Shown here: piece after piece, positions 1 to 8,641 of the stretch | Numbering within the stretch: the first letter of the stretch is position 1 | Layout: every line of letters begins with the position of its first letter | From: Thermomicrobiaceae bacterium | Lineage (GTDB): Bacteria; Chloroflexota; Chloroflexia; Thermomicrobiales; Thermomicrobiaceae | Direction: 5' to 3' | Assembly (NCBI GenBank): GCA_007133615.1 | Contig: SLMJ01000259.1 | Location: 1 to 33,884 of the forward strand | DNA: 33,884 nt | Position numbers and translations under genes: made by a program | Notes under the pieces: generated by a model | The model's input: the letters and a program-made list of their open reading frames with translations, nothing else | Told to the model about the DNA's origin: nothing | Databases searched by the model: none

Positions 1-1
1 A

Positions 2-139
2 CTGCACTTCTCACGCTACATCGATGTGAAAGTCTGGCGAATCAGGCGCGTTCCGCAGGAGGAACTGATCGAGACGGAGAAACACCTGCCGCCTGAACGC
101 CGACCGGAGATGGCTCTGCTGGGTGATTCTGCGGGGTAA
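2..139 (+). CDS. 3' end of an unidentified gene (partial)
   Basis: An open frame enters from the left edge and ends at TAA 137-139, giving 45 residues. The codon choice resembles that of the neighbouring genes, with many GAG, CTG, CGC and CCG codons and mostly G or C in third position. The visible C-terminus is highly charged, with a run of Arg, Glu and Pro residues, and ends in GDSAG. I do not recognise a family from so short a tail. A competing minus-strand frame covers the same bases, but it has no ribosome binding site and an Arg/Ser/Pro-rich composition typical of a shadow. The gene is convergent with the hydrolase gene that ends at 241. Confidence 0.45.
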   Translation: MHFSRYIDVKVWRIRRVPQEELIETEKHLPPERRPEMALLGDSAG

Positions 140-240
140 ACAGCGGGTCGGGTGAGTGTCTCCGGCAAAACGACGGCGACCTCCGTTTCGCCCTACCTGG
201 TGAACCCTGGCCTCGACCGGGGTAGACGGAGCTACTCGGC

Positions 241-1266
241 CTACCGGTCCCGCACCAGCGGCAGCGTTGAGCAGTGAATACCGCCGCCGTTCTTGCGGAT
301 CTCGTAGTAGTCGATCTCGATTGTCTCCACACCGGCATGGTTCAGGCGCTCGACGGTTCGCGGGCAGCCCGAATCAATGACTACTTTCCCTGGCTGCAAT
401 GCCAGGCAGTTGACCGCGCGGGCCTCGGTCGGCCAGACGTGGATCGGCTCGATATCAAGCTCCTTGAGCGTATCCAGGAACCAGTACGGAAGCCGGGTAA
501 CGTTCACCAGCGCCTTGTCGTGGTCGACCATCACAATGCAGCCGTCAATGTGCAGCGAGTGGCCAGTCAGCGGCACGCGGATCAAGTCCACACCCTGTTC
601 GGCGAGCACGTTCTCGACTTGCCGGGTACCGGCCTCGTTCTGTCGATATCCCATCCCGACAACCGCCGTTTGCTCGTTCAGAAAACAGAACGAGCCACCC
701 TCCATCAGTCCGGTACCATGCACCGTGTGGAGAATCGGCATCCCCAGCGAGGCAATAGCGCGTGAGACATAGGCTTCCTCACCACGTCGGCCATAGCCGG
801 GTTCCTTCCCCACCGGCCCCATCCGGCAGATGATCGCGCCACCCTGAACCGCGATCGCCTGGTCCCGGGTGAAAACAGCCTTGGGATCGGTCGGCGAGCC
901 GTCGACGTGAACTACATGAACCCCGTGCTTGACAAGTACATCGACCAGGCCGTCATGCTGTTTCTGCATCAGTGCGAGGTCCGGACCTGTGCGATCCCGC
1001 CAGTACCACTGCTCGTCATCATCGATGAGTGCCGCAATCGAGGGGTCGTACTTCTCCGGATCCATCAGGTTGATCTCATCGCCGGGTCGGTGAAGGGCGA
1101 CCATCCGGAGCGTTCCAACGTCATTCCGGACACCCCACTGCCGTCCCCAGACTCGCTCCTGCATCTCAGGCTCTTCGAAAGCGGGTTCGGCACGAGGAGG
1201 CATCCGCTCGAGCACCACATGGTAGTACGCGTCCGAGTTCCGAAGTTCGTCATCTCGTTCGGTCAT
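241..1266 (-). CDS. Arginine deiminase/DDAH-family guanidine hydrolase
   Basis: This is a 341-residue protein of the guanidine-modifying (amidinotransferase-fold) superfamily, which includes arginine deiminase, dimethylarginine dimethylaminohydrolase and glycine amidinotransferase. The expected catalytic set is present: FTRD with Asp135, MEGGSF with Glu189, HIDG with His239, and a C-terminal GGGIHCST with nucleophile Cys332. Length and motifs fit the hydrolase branch; whether the substrate is arginine, a methylarginine or another guanidine cannot be read from sequence. A TTG lies five codons upstream, but I prefer the ATG at 1266 because GGAG lies nine bases before it. The gene starts 22 nt after dnaA ends, so the two are probably cotranscribed, an uncommon pairing with no obvious functional link. 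Confidence 0.85.
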   Translation of the reverse strand: MTERDDELRNSDAYYHVVLERMPPRAEPAFEEPEMQERVWGRQWGVRNDVGTLRMVALHRPGDEINLMDPEKYDPSIAALIDDDEQWYWRDRTGPDLALMQKQHDGLVDVLVKHGVHVVHVDGSPTDPKAVFTRDQAIAVQGGAIICRMGPVGKEPGYGRRGEEAYVSRAIASLGMPILHTVHGTGLMEGGSFCFLNEQTAVVGMGYRQNEAGTRQVENVLAEQGVDLIRVPLTGHSLHIDGCIVMVDHDKALVNVTRLPYWFLDTLKELDIEPIHVWPTEARAVNCLALQPGKVVIDSGCPRTVERLNHAGVETIEIDYYEIRKNGGGIHCSTLPLVRDR

Positions 1267-1288
1267 TCTTGTCTTCTCCAAGTGAGGT

Positions 1289-2737
1289 TCAGGTGGTTGC
1301 GACCGGCGAGCTATAGAGGCGCTCGCGAATATCGATCAACTCATCGCGCAATCGCTGATCGCTGTGCAGGGCTGCCTCGATCTTCTCGATGCCGTGGACG
1401 ACTGTGCTGTGGTCCCGCTTGCCCAGCGAGTTGCCGATTTCGACGAGCGAAGCGCCGGCTTCTTCGCGGATCAGATACATGGCGATCTGCCGCGGCCGGA
1501 CCAGATCCTTCCTTCGACCTTTGCCAACGATCTCTGCCCGGCTAATCCCGTAGAACTCGATCACCGCGTTGATAATCTGATCCGAGGTGATCGATTTCCG
1601 TCGAAGCTCCAGCGCCTGGTCAGTCATCGCCTGAACAGCCAGTTCCGTCGTCATAGACAGCTGGTGAATCTCGGCCAGTGCAATGATCTTGTTAAGCGCA
1701 CCTTCCAGTTCCCGGATGTTGCTCTCCACCTTCCGGGCGAGATACTGCACCACCTCCGGCGGAACATCGTGCCCGAGCGCGCGACCCTTTTCGGCAATGA
1801 TCGCCTCTCGCATCTCGACATCTGGTGGTTGCAGATCAGCGATCAGGCCGCCCTCGAAGCGGGACCGGAGCCGATCGTGGAGTGTCGGGATTGATTTCGG
1901 TGGTCGATCACTGCTGATCACGATCTGCTTGCCTGCCTGATGCAGCGCATTGAAGGTATGGAAGAACTCTTCCTGCGTGCTTTCCTTGCCGGCAATGAAC
2001 TGGATATCGTCGATCATCAGAATATCGATCGTTCGATATCGATTCCGGAACTCCTCGGTATTCTGTGCGCGGATAGACTGGATCAGATCATTCATGAACG
2101 CCTCAGAGGAGACGTACTTGATGCTGAGATCGGTCCGTCGGGACCATGCCCGGTGGCCGATCGCGTGCAGCAAATGTGTCTTGCCGAGGCCGACTCCACC
2201 GTAGAGAAACAGCGGGTTGAATGACTCCGCCGGACGGTCAGCAACGGCCATCGACGCGGCATGAGCGAGCTGATTACTGGAACCCACCACAAAGTTCTCG
2301 AACACGTACTTCGGATTGAGGCCGTGATCGGGTTTCGACGTGAGCTCCAGTTGCTCGGCGGCAATGTTCGCCGGGGTATTCACCGGCGTGGTGGTAGCCG
2401 GTTCCTTCCAGCCATTGGTTGCTGGCTGGGACGTCTCGGCAGCAGGACGCTTCCGCTGTCGTTGTGGACGGCGGGACGCACTGGAATGCTCGCCTTGAAT
2501 TACCGCGAATTGCACAGCAATCGGTCTTCCGGCGATAACCGAAAGCGTCTTCTGAATCGGTACGGCGAATTTGTTTCGAAGTTGCTCTACCGCAAACGAG
2601 TTCGGGGCACCGATTGTCGCACAATCATCCTCGAACTCGACGACCTGAGTATTGCGAAGCCAGGTTTCAAAGTTCGCCTGAGAAGTACTTCGCCGAAGAT
2701 CGTCCAGCGCGGCCTGCCAGAGCTGCTTGGCCTGCAT
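1289..2737 (-). CDS. dnaA: Chromosomal replication initiator protein DnaA
   Basis: DnaA is the AAA+ ATPase that binds DnaA boxes, opens the origin and loads the replicative helicase. All four domains are visible in 482 residues. Domain I is at about 1-85 and contains the LWQAALDDLR type start. A variable Arg/Pro/Thr-rich linker covers about 86-135. The AAA+ core has Walker A GGVGLGKT with Lys186, Walker B ILMIDDIQF and the RSRFEGGL segment. The C-terminal DNA-binding domain has the signature ending GKRDHSTVVHGIEKI. The ATG at 2737 is preceded by GAGG. The usual neighbour dnaN is absent on both sides: a hydrolase gene follows and the sugar-phosphate operon lies divergently upstream. Confidence 0.97.
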   Translation of the reverse strand: MQAKQLWQAALDDLRRSTSQANFETWLRNTQVVEFEDDCATIGAPNSFAVEQLRNKFAVPIQKTLSVIAGRPIAVQFAVIQGEHSSASRRPQRQRKRPAAETSQPATNGWKEPATTTPVNTPANIAAEQLELTSKPDHGLNPKYVFENFVVGSSNQLAHAASMAVADRPAESFNPLFLYGGVGLGKTHLLHAIGHRAWSRRTDLSIKYVSSEAFMNDLIQSIRAQNTEEFRNRYRTIDILMIDDIQFIAGKESTQEEFFHTFNALHQAGKQIVISSDRPPKSIPTLHDRLRSRFEGGLIADLQPPDVEMREAIIAEKGRALGHDVPPEVVQYLARKVESNIRELEGALNKIIALAEIHQLSMTTELAVQAMTDQALELRRKSITSDQIINAVIEFYGISRAEIVGKGRRKDLVRPRQIAMYLIREEAGASLVEIGNSLGKRDHSTVVHGIEKIEAALHSDQRLRDELIDIRERLYSSPVATT

Positions 2738-2861
2738 TGGTCGCCCTCATACGAGCCCGGAGGGGGCTGCCCATCCCTGTCCGTCGTCAGTCGATTTGAG
2801 ATCTTAACACGGCACTGAAATGCGCCGCTAGCCCAATCTGTGACAACCAGTCTAACATGGG

Positions 2862-2870
2862 TTATCCGCA
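2862..2870 (+). promoter_or_regulatory. Single DnaA-box-like site upstream of dnaA
   Basis: TTATCCGCA differs from the consensus DnaA box TTATCCACA at one position and lies 125 bases before the dnaA start. A single box could serve dnaA autoregulation. I did not find a second good match nearby, so chance occurrence is possible. Confidence 0.35.
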
Positions 2871-2876
2871 AACGAA

Positions 2877-2898
2877 GATCGGGCCCGAGGGCCCGATC
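2877..2898. repeat. Perfect 10-bp inverted repeat
   Basis: GATCGGGCCC and its exact reverse complement GGGCCCGATC are separated by GA only. As RNA the loop would be opened by a few bases, leaving a very stable GC-rich stem. No T-run follows on either strand, so it is not a standard intrinsic terminator. It starts seven bases after the DnaA-box-like site. Confidence 0.6.
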
Positions 2899-2917
2899 AA
2901 CGCGGGAAGGGAAGGTC

Positions 2918-2935
2918 GGAGCACGGGCGTGCTCC
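2918..2935. repeat. 7-bp inverted repeat with GGGC loop
   Basis: GGAGCAC pairs perfectly with GTGCTCC across a four-base loop. It lies 19 bases after the preceding palindrome in the non-coding region between dnaA and tal-pgi. It could be part of a structured leader of tal-pgi or a protein binding site; nothing in the sequence decides. Confidence 0.5.
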
Positions 2936-2969
2936 AGATTCGTTCTGAAGACAAGGCAGGTTAACGTAA

Positions 2970-3023
2970 CAGGCCCGTCATGTTAGTCTACGTACAGCCG
3001 GTCAATCCGGTTTTCCGGGCCTG
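2970..3023 (+). repeat. Long-range 8-bp stem enclosing smaller repeats
   Basis: CAGGCCCG and CGGGCCTG are perfect complements 38 bases apart. The enclosed segment contains a second pair, CCGG-tcaat-CCGG, so the whole could fold as a nested hairpin in a tal-pgi leader transcript. I could not match it to a known riboswitch, tRNA or T-box. The start codon of tal-pgi is 229 bases further on. Confidence 0.4.
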
Positions 3024-3252
3024 CGAATTGCGGCAACTGACAGGTACCACCCTGCTATTAGACACACTGGGGGACAACTGAACCGTAGAAACCGAGACGC
3101 AAATGTGACAGAATCGCGAGGATAGCCTCGTAAGGTATCTGTCCGGAACGGCTATCATCCGGTTGCAGCTCGAGAACAATCTGTAACCCACCTCAAATAC
3201 TGAACATCCCCGACCGACGGACGCTCAAGGGATTACCCTGGAGGGAAGCAAC

Positions 3253-6054
3253 ATGAGTAATCCGCTTCGTCAACTCGCCGACGTTGGCCAGAGTTTCTGG
3301 CTCGACAACCTCAGCCGGGAACTGATCGATTCGGGCGAATTGAGATCGCTGATTGACAGTGATGGATTGCGCGGCATTACGTCCAACCCCACGATCTTCG
3401 AAAAGGCGTTTTCCAGCGGTGATTCCTACGACAGTGAGATTGCCCGCCTTGCCGGTGACGGCCTCAGTGTTGAACAGGTCTTCGAAGAACTCGCGATCGC
3501 TGATATCCGCGATGCAGCCGACATGCTTCGACCGATCTACGACGACACAGGCGGCGCCGATGGCTTCGTTTCACTGGAACTGCCGCCATCACTGGCCTAT
3601 GACACCGAAGGGTCGATCGCCGAAGCCAAGCGACTGTTTGGCGCGGTGGACCGACCTAACGTGATGATCAAGGTGCCGGGAACTGCCGAGGGATTGCCGG
3701 CAATCGAGACGCTGCTGACCGATGGCGTCAACGTGAACATCACTCTGCTCTTCTCGCTGGATGATTATGACAATGTGGCAGATGCATACCTCCGGGCGAT
3801 GAATGCCCGGGTGGAGAGTAATCGACCGCTGAATACCGTCGCTTCGGTCGCAAGCTTTTTCGTAAGCCGGGTGGACAGCGAAGTCGATGGCCGCTTGCAG
3901 GAGATCGCCGATTCAACCGGGGATCCAGAGACGCGGGCGAAAGCCGAGGGATTGATCGGCAAGGTCGCGATCGCAAACGCCCGGATCGCCTACCAGCATT
4001 TCCGCCAGCGATTCACTGACAATCCGGAGTTCCAGAAACTGCAGGAGCAGGGCGCCCAGATCCAGCGTCCGCTCTGGGCAAGTACCAGCACCAAGAATCC
4101 GGATTACCCGGATACGCTCTACATCGAGGCGTTGATCGGGCCGCACACGGTTGAGACGATGGCCCCGAACTCGGTCGACGCATTCCGTAATCATGGCACC
4201 GTCACCGTAGCAATCGAAGACGACCTGGATGACGCCTATCAGGCGATGGAGACGCTGCGCAATCTGGGCATCAGCTACGACGATGTGACCAGAAACCTTC
4301 AGGAGAAAGGCGTCCATCTATTCGCCGAATCCTACGATCAGTTGCTGGCGGGACTCAGTGAGAAGATGCGAAAACTTCAGGGTCCGGAAGCCAACGTATC
4401 CTGCGCAAACATGGACATGGTCGAACCGGGGTTGCAGGACGCGCGGGGAAAGCTGACAGACCAGCAGGCGGTCGAGAAACTGCTGGCCACTGATCCCTCG
4501 CTCTGGAGTGACGATCCCGAGATTCAGGAGAAGGTGCGGAACCGGCTGGGATGGGTCCACGCGCACAAGTGGATGCGTTCCCGACTGGAAGAATTCGATG
4601 AGCTCAAGCAGGATATTCGCTCCGCTGGCTTCTCGCGGGCCATACTGCTGGGTATGGGCGGGAGTAGTCTGGCGCCGGAGGTGCTCTTCAACAGTCTCGG
4701 AAACCGGAACGGGTTCCCCGAGTTGACGGTGCTCGATACCACCAACCCGGATACCATCAGTCGAATTCGGAACTCGCTCGATCTTCAGAAGACGCTGTTC
4801 ATCGTAAGCTCAAAGTCCGGCAGCACGATCGAAACTGCCACGCTCATGAGCTACTTCTGGAATGAAACCGCCAACACGCTGGGAACGGAACAGGCCGGAA
4901 AGCACTTCATTGCGATCACCGACGAGGGCTCGGCACTCGAGGAACAGGCGAAGGGCCTCGGATTCCGGCACGTCTATCTGAATCCAGAGGACATCGGCGG
5001 TCGATATTCGGCGATCTCCTACTTCGGACTGGTTCCGGCAGCGGTTATCGGGCTCGACACCTCGAACCTGCTGACTCATGTCCCGGACGATCACGCTGAT
5101 ATCGAGCTCGGGCTCACACTCGGAACGCTGGCCCGCTACGGTCGGGACAAACTGACGTTCATTCTTCCCGACCGGATCATCGGGCTGGCCGACTGGCTGG
5201 AACAGTTGATCGCGGAGAGTACCGGCAAAGAAGGAACCGGCATCGTCCCGATCAGTCGGGAACCGGTTGCCGGTGCCGAGACCTACGGGTCAGACCGGGT
5301 CTTCGTCGGTATGCAGCTAATGGACGGGGTGGATCGCTCGATCGATACATTCATGCGAGCAGTCGAATCAGCCGGGCATCCGGTGATCCGGATCAACATC
5401 CCGGACATGAGCCACCTCGCCGCGGAGTTTTACCGGTGGGAAGTGGCAACAGCGATCGCCGGCGCGGTGCTTGGGATCAATCCGTTCGACGAGCCAAACG
5501 TCCAGGAAGCCAAGGATCTGACCAATCAGCTGCTCGATGAGTGGAGAGAAATCGGCGAACTGCCAGTACCGATCGCAACGCAGGCGTCGGACGCCGTTTC
5601 AGTTGCCGGTGGTGATCCCAGTTCGCTCAGGGATCCATTCAAGTGGTTCCTCAATCAGGTTCGTCTCGGTGACTACCTCGCCATTCTTGCGTACACCGAC
5701 AACCGGCCGGAAGTCAACGAGCGACTGGCCGAAATCCGGCGACTTCTGCGAGACCGGCTCGGCGTCGCGACAACGCTGGGGTATGGACCACGCTATCTGC
5801 ATTCGATCGGCCAGCTGTACAAAGGCGGTCCACCGATGGGCGCCTTCCTCGAAATCGTTACCCTGCCGAATGAATCGATCGAAATTCCCGATCGAGACTA
5901 TCCATTCGAGGCGCTCTTCGCCGCGCAGGCGCTTGGAGATTTCCAGGCACTTCAGGAACGATCCCGGCCAGTGCTCCGGCTGGTTACCACCGGAGACGAA
6001 ATCGGCGCGCTGGAAGAGATCGTCAGCTCGGTCGTAACGGCAGCGATCCAGTAG
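3253..6054 (+). CDS. tal-pgi: Bifunctional transaldolase / glucose-6-phosphate isomerase
   Basis: This is a 933-residue fusion of two cytosolic sugar-phosphate enzymes. Residues about 1-365 are a transaldolase: the GITSNPTIFEKA motif is near residue 41 and the Schiff-base lysine is Lys140 in VMIKVPGT. Residues about 400-933 are phosphoglucose isomerase: GMGGSS at 467-472, the SKSGSTIET sugar-phosphate site, GGRYSAIS with Arg584, and a C-terminal YLHSIGQLYKGG. Transaldolase moves dihydroxyacetone units between sedoheptulose 7-phosphate and glyceraldehyde 3-phosphate; the isomerase interconverts glucose and fructose 6-phosphates. Fusion would couple fructose 6-phosphate made by transaldolase to regeneration of glucose 6-phosphate for zwf. 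GGAGGG at 3240-3245 sits seven bases before the ATG. It is the first gene of a five-gene operon. Confidence 0.95.
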   Translation: MSNPLRQLADVGQSFWLDNLSRELIDSGELRSLIDSDGLRGITSNPTIFEKAFSSGDSYDSEIARLAGDGLSVEQVFEELAIADIRDAADMLRPIYDDTGGADGFVSLELPPSLAYDTEGSIAEAKRLFGAVDRPNVMIKVPGTAEGLPAIETLLTDGVNVNITLLFSLDDYDNVADAYLRAMNARVESNRPLNTVASVASFFVSRVDSEVDGRLQEIADSTGDPETRAKAEGLIGKVAIANARIAYQHFRQRFTDNPEFQKLQEQGAQIQRPLWASTSTKNPDYPDTLYIEALIGPHTVETMAPNSVDAFRNHGTVTVAIEDDLDDAYQAMETLRNLGISYDDVTRNLQEKGVHLFAESYDQLLAGLSEKMRKLQGPEANVSCANMDMVEPGLQDARGKLTDQQAVEKLLATDPSLWSDDPEIQEKVRNRLGWVHAHKWMRSRLEEFDELKQDIRSAGFSRAILLGMGGSSLAPEVLFNSLGNRNGFPELTVLDTTNPDTISRIRNSLDLQKTLFIVSSKSGSTIETATLMSYFWNETANTLGTEQAGKHFIAITDEGSALEEQAKGLGFRHVYLNPEDIGGRYSAISYFGLVPAAVIGLDTSNLLTHVPDDHADIELGLTLGTLARYGRDKLTFILPDRIIGLADWLEQLIAESTGKEGTGIVPISREPVAGAETYGSDRVFVGMQLMDGVDRSIDTFMRAVESAGHPVIRINIPDMSHLAAEFYRWEVATAIAGAVLGINPFDEPNVQEAKDLTNQLLDEWREIGELPVPIATQASDAVSVAGGDPSSLRDPFKWFLNQVRLGDYLAILAYTDNRPEVNERLAEIRRLLRDRLGVATTLGYGPRYLHSIGQLYKGGPPMGAFLEIVTLPNESIEIPDRDYPFEALFAAQALGDFQALQERSRPVLRLVTTGDEIGALEEIVSSVVTAAIQ

Positions 6055-6101
6055 CAACCGCATCCGGGTAACCGGAATGACGTGGGGGAGCAGGGCATAA
6101 C

Positions 6102-7004
6102 ATGGAACTGGCAATTCTCGGCCTTGGCCGCATGGGCAGCAATATGGTCAAACGACTCCGGCGCGATGACCATCGGGTTATCGCCTGGAACCGCAGTCCA
6201 GAACCGGTGAAGGAAGCAGAGGCAGATGGCGCTGTCGGCGCGTACTCGATCGACGACGTTGTCAGCCAGCTTTCAACTCCTCGGGTCATCTGGATGATGG
6301 TCCCACACGGAGACCCGGTGGACAGCATGATCGAAGATCTGCTGCCGAAGCTCGACTCTGGCGACATTCTGATCGACGGCGGCAACTCCAACTGGAAGAA
6401 ATCCGTGGAGCGCGCCGAAAAGGTTCGCTCACGTGGAGTGAATTACCTTGATATCGGCGTCAGTGGCGGGATCTGGGGCCTGGAAGTCGGCTACTGCCTG
6501 ATGATCGGCGGTGACGAAGCCAGCTACCGGCATGCCGAGCCCGCGTTCAAGACGCTCGCACCGGAGGACGGGTACTTGCTCGTTGGTGACAACGGCGCCG
6601 GCCACTACACGAAGATGATCCACAACGGCATTGAATACGGAATGATGCAGGCCTACGCCGAGGGGTTCGAACTCCTGGACGCCTCTCCGTACGACGTGGA
6701 CATGAAAGCCGTCGCCGATCTCTGGAACCAGGGCAGCGTGGTGCGTTCCTGGTTGCTGGAGCTTGCCGGCCGTGCCTACGAGGCCGATCCCGCAATGGAG
6801 TCGATCCGCGGGTACGTCGAAGACTCTGGCGAAGGACGCTGGACAATCGAGCAATCGATCGACACCGCCGTTCCCGCACCAGTACTCACCCTGGCGCTTA
6901 TGATGCGGTTCCGTTCCCGCCAGGAGGACTCCTACTCCGCACGTGTTGTCGCGGCATTGCGGAAGGAATTCGGCGGGCACTCCGTTAAATCAAGCGACAA
7001 ATAG
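6102..7004 (+). CDS. gnd: 6-phosphogluconate dehydrogenase, short decarboxylating form
   Basis: This enzyme oxidatively decarboxylates 6-phosphogluconate to ribulose 5-phosphate and CO2. The 300-residue protein has a Rossmann GLGRMG at 7-12, the IDGGNSNW substrate segment near 91, the VSGGIWG loop near 120, and the catalytic HYTKMIHNGIEYG with Lys171, Asn175 and Glu178. It is much shorter than the roughly 470-residue enterobacterial Gnd and matches the short GntZ/YqeC-like class, ending in an FGGH motif. An Asn-Arg-Ser follows the second beta strand, which is usually read as NADP-compatible, although many short forms use NAD, so cofactor choice is open. It lies 47 nt after tal-pgi, with GGAG before the ATG. 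Confidence 0.93.
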   Translation: MELAILGLGRMGSNMVKRLRRDDHRVIAWNRSPEPVKEAEADGAVGAYSIDDVVSQLSTPRVIWMMVPHGDPVDSMIEDLLPKLDSGDILIDGGNSNWKKSVERAEKVRSRGVNYLDIGVSGGIWGLEVGYCLMIGGDEASYRHAEPAFKTLAPEDGYLLVGDNGAGHYTKMIHNGIEYGMMQAYAEGFELLDASPYDVDMKAVADLWNQGSVVRSWLLELAGRAYEADPAMESIRGYVEDSGEGRWTIEQSIDTAVPAPVLTLALMMRFRSRQEDSYSARVVAALRKEFGGHSVKSSDK

Positions 7005-7051
7005 TCGCGTCTGCCAGGCAATCGACCAATAACTGTGAATGAGGGACTCCA

Positions 7052-8608
7052 GTGGACCCGCAAGCAACGAACTCGACGCTCGACAATCCACTGCGAGAAG
7101 GGCTCAGCCTCGAACGATTACCATCGCCATGTGCAATGGTGATTTTCGGCGCATCGGGCGATCTGACCCGGCGAAAGCTGATGCCGGCACTCTACGATCT
7201 TGCGCTGGAAGGGTTGCTGCCGCCAGGGTTCAGTGTCGTCGGAGTTGCCCGTAGCGAGAAATCGAATGATGAGTTCCGCGAAGAGGTCCGTGAGTCCATT
7301 CGCCAGAATGCCCGCCGGACTCCGATCGACGAAGGTCTCCTCCGCACGTTTGAAGAGGGCATCAGTTATGTGGCGGGCGACTTCTCATCGCCGGACGCCT
7401 ACGCCCGGATTTCCGAGGAACTCGACCGGCTCGACCGCGAACGAAATACGAGCGGGAACCGCGTCTACTATCTGGCAACACCACCCTCGGCGTACGCCGA
7501 GATCGCCTGCAAGTTGTCTGAACAGGGCCTCGTTCAGCCGATTGAGGACGAGAGCTGGACGCGGCTGATTGTCGAAAAACCATTCGGGAACGATTACGAC
7601 AGCGCCCGTGAACTGAATCAGACACTGCTGCAGTACTTCTCCGAAGACCAGATCTACCGGATCGACCATTATCTGGGCAAAGAAACGGTCCAGAACATGC
7701 TGGCGTTCCGGTTCGCCAATGGGATCTTCGAACCCCTCTGGAACCGGACCTTTATCGATCACGTTCAGATCACCGTGGCAGAAAGCATCGGGATCGAAAA
7801 CCGCGGCGGGTACTATGATCAAGCCGGCGCGCTGCGGGATATGGTTCAGAACCACATGCTCCAGCTCCTGAGTCTGGTTAGCATGGAGCCTCCGCCAGCG
7901 TTCGACGCCGATAGCGTCCACGACGAAAAGGTCAAGGCGCTGCGTTCGATCCGGCCGATTCAACCTGAAGAAGTCGACTACTACACGGTGCGAGGCCAGT
8001 ACAGCGAGGGCTGGGTGATGGGACAGCCCTACCCCGGCTACCGGGATGAGGCCAGAGTCGATCCAGCATCGACAACCGAGACGTACGTTGCGCTGAAACT
8101 GTTCATTGACAACTGGCGCTGGGCTGGCGTTCCGTTCTATCTCCGGACAGGGAAACATCTACCGCGCAGGGTATCTGAGATTTCCATCCAGTTTCACAAA
8201 GCGCCACACCCTCCATTCGCGGAAAATGTGACACAATCGTTGGAACCGAATGTGCTTGCTATTCGGATACAGCCGGATGAAGGCATCACATTGAAGACAA
8301 CGGCGAAGGTCCCGGGGCCAAGCATGCGCTTACGCTCGGTCAACATGGGATTCCTTTACGGCACATCGTTTCTTGTCGAGTCGCCGGATGCGTACGAGCG
8401 ATTGCTGCTGGACTGCATGCTCGGGGATTCGACACTCTTCCCGCGTCGGGACGGGATCGAAGCATCGTGGGAGCCGATCACACAGATCCTGCGCGGCTGG
8501 GAAGCAACGGGCGTTGAGAACCTCCCCGCATATTCAGCCGGCACATGGGGACCGGAAGAAGCAGATTCGTTCATGGAACGTGATGGTCGACAATGGCGGC
8601 AGCCCTAG
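7052..8608 (+). CDS. zwf: Glucose-6-phosphate 1-dehydrogenase
   Basis: Zwf oxidises glucose 6-phosphate to 6-phosphogluconolactone, the committed step of the oxidative pentose phosphate pathway. In 518 residues I see the coenzyme motif GASGDLTRRK at 33-42, EKPFG at 175-179, and the active-site signature RIDHYLGK at 203-210. The length is normal for the family. The start is GTG at 7052, with GAGGG at 7041-7045 six bases before it. The gene lies 47 nt after gnd and 33 nt before opcA, whose product is an assembly/activation partner of this enzyme in cyanobacteria and actinobacteria. Confidence 0.97.
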   Translation: MDPQATNSTLDNPLREGLSLERLPSPCAMVIFGASGDLTRRKLMPALYDLALEGLLPPGFSVVGVARSEKSNDEFREEVRESIRQNARRTPIDEGLLRTFEEGISYVAGDFSSPDAYARISEELDRLDRERNTSGNRVYYLATPPSAYAEIACKLSEQGLVQPIEDESWTRLIVEKPFGNDYDSARELNQTLLQYFSEDQIYRIDHYLGKETVQNMLAFRFANGIFEPLWNRTFIDHVQITVAESIGIENRGGYYDQAGALRDMVQNHMLQLLSLVSMEPPPAFDADSVHDEKVKALRSIRPIQPEEVDYYTVRGQYSEGWVMGQPYPGYRDEARVDPASTTETYVALKLFIDNWRWAGVPFYLRTGKHLPRRVSEISIQFHKAPHPPFAENVTQSLEPNVLAIRIQPDEGITLKTTAKVPGPSMRLRSVNMGFLYGTSFLVESPDAYERLLLDCMLGDSTLFPRRDGIEASWEPITQILRGWEATGVENLPAYSAGTWGPEEADSFMERDGRQWRQP

Positions 8609-8641
8609 GGGCAGGGCTCCAGCGCGGAAAAGAGGGCATCG

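Larger units (their letters stand above)
2738..3252. other. Long divergent intergenic region between dnaA and tal-pgi
   Basis: About 515 bases with no convincing gene separate the start codons of dnaA and tal-pgi. The region holds several inverted repeats, listed separately at 2877-2898, 2918-2935 and 2970-3023, and a small one at 3117-3130 (CGAGG/CCTCG). It also holds one near-consensus DnaA box at 2862-2870. Short open frames on either strand lack ribosome binding sites. I see no AT-rich unwinding element and no clustered DnaA boxes, so it does not look like a classic oriC. It must contain the promoters for both flanking operons, but I could not identify a convincing -35/-10 pair for either. 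Confidence 0.6.

Noticed and set aside
241-2737. Several long plus-strand open frames opposite dnaA and the guanidine hydrolase
   Set aside because: They are shadows in high-GC coding sequence; the minus-strand proteins have full catalytic motifs.
2970-3023. tRNA, tmRNA or T-box in the nested stem
   Set aside because: No TTCGANTCC-like T-arm, no CCA-end context and no T-box sequence could be found.
2738-3252. oriC beside dnaA
   Set aside because: Only one near-match DnaA box is visible and no AT-rich unwinding stretch; a cluster would be needed.
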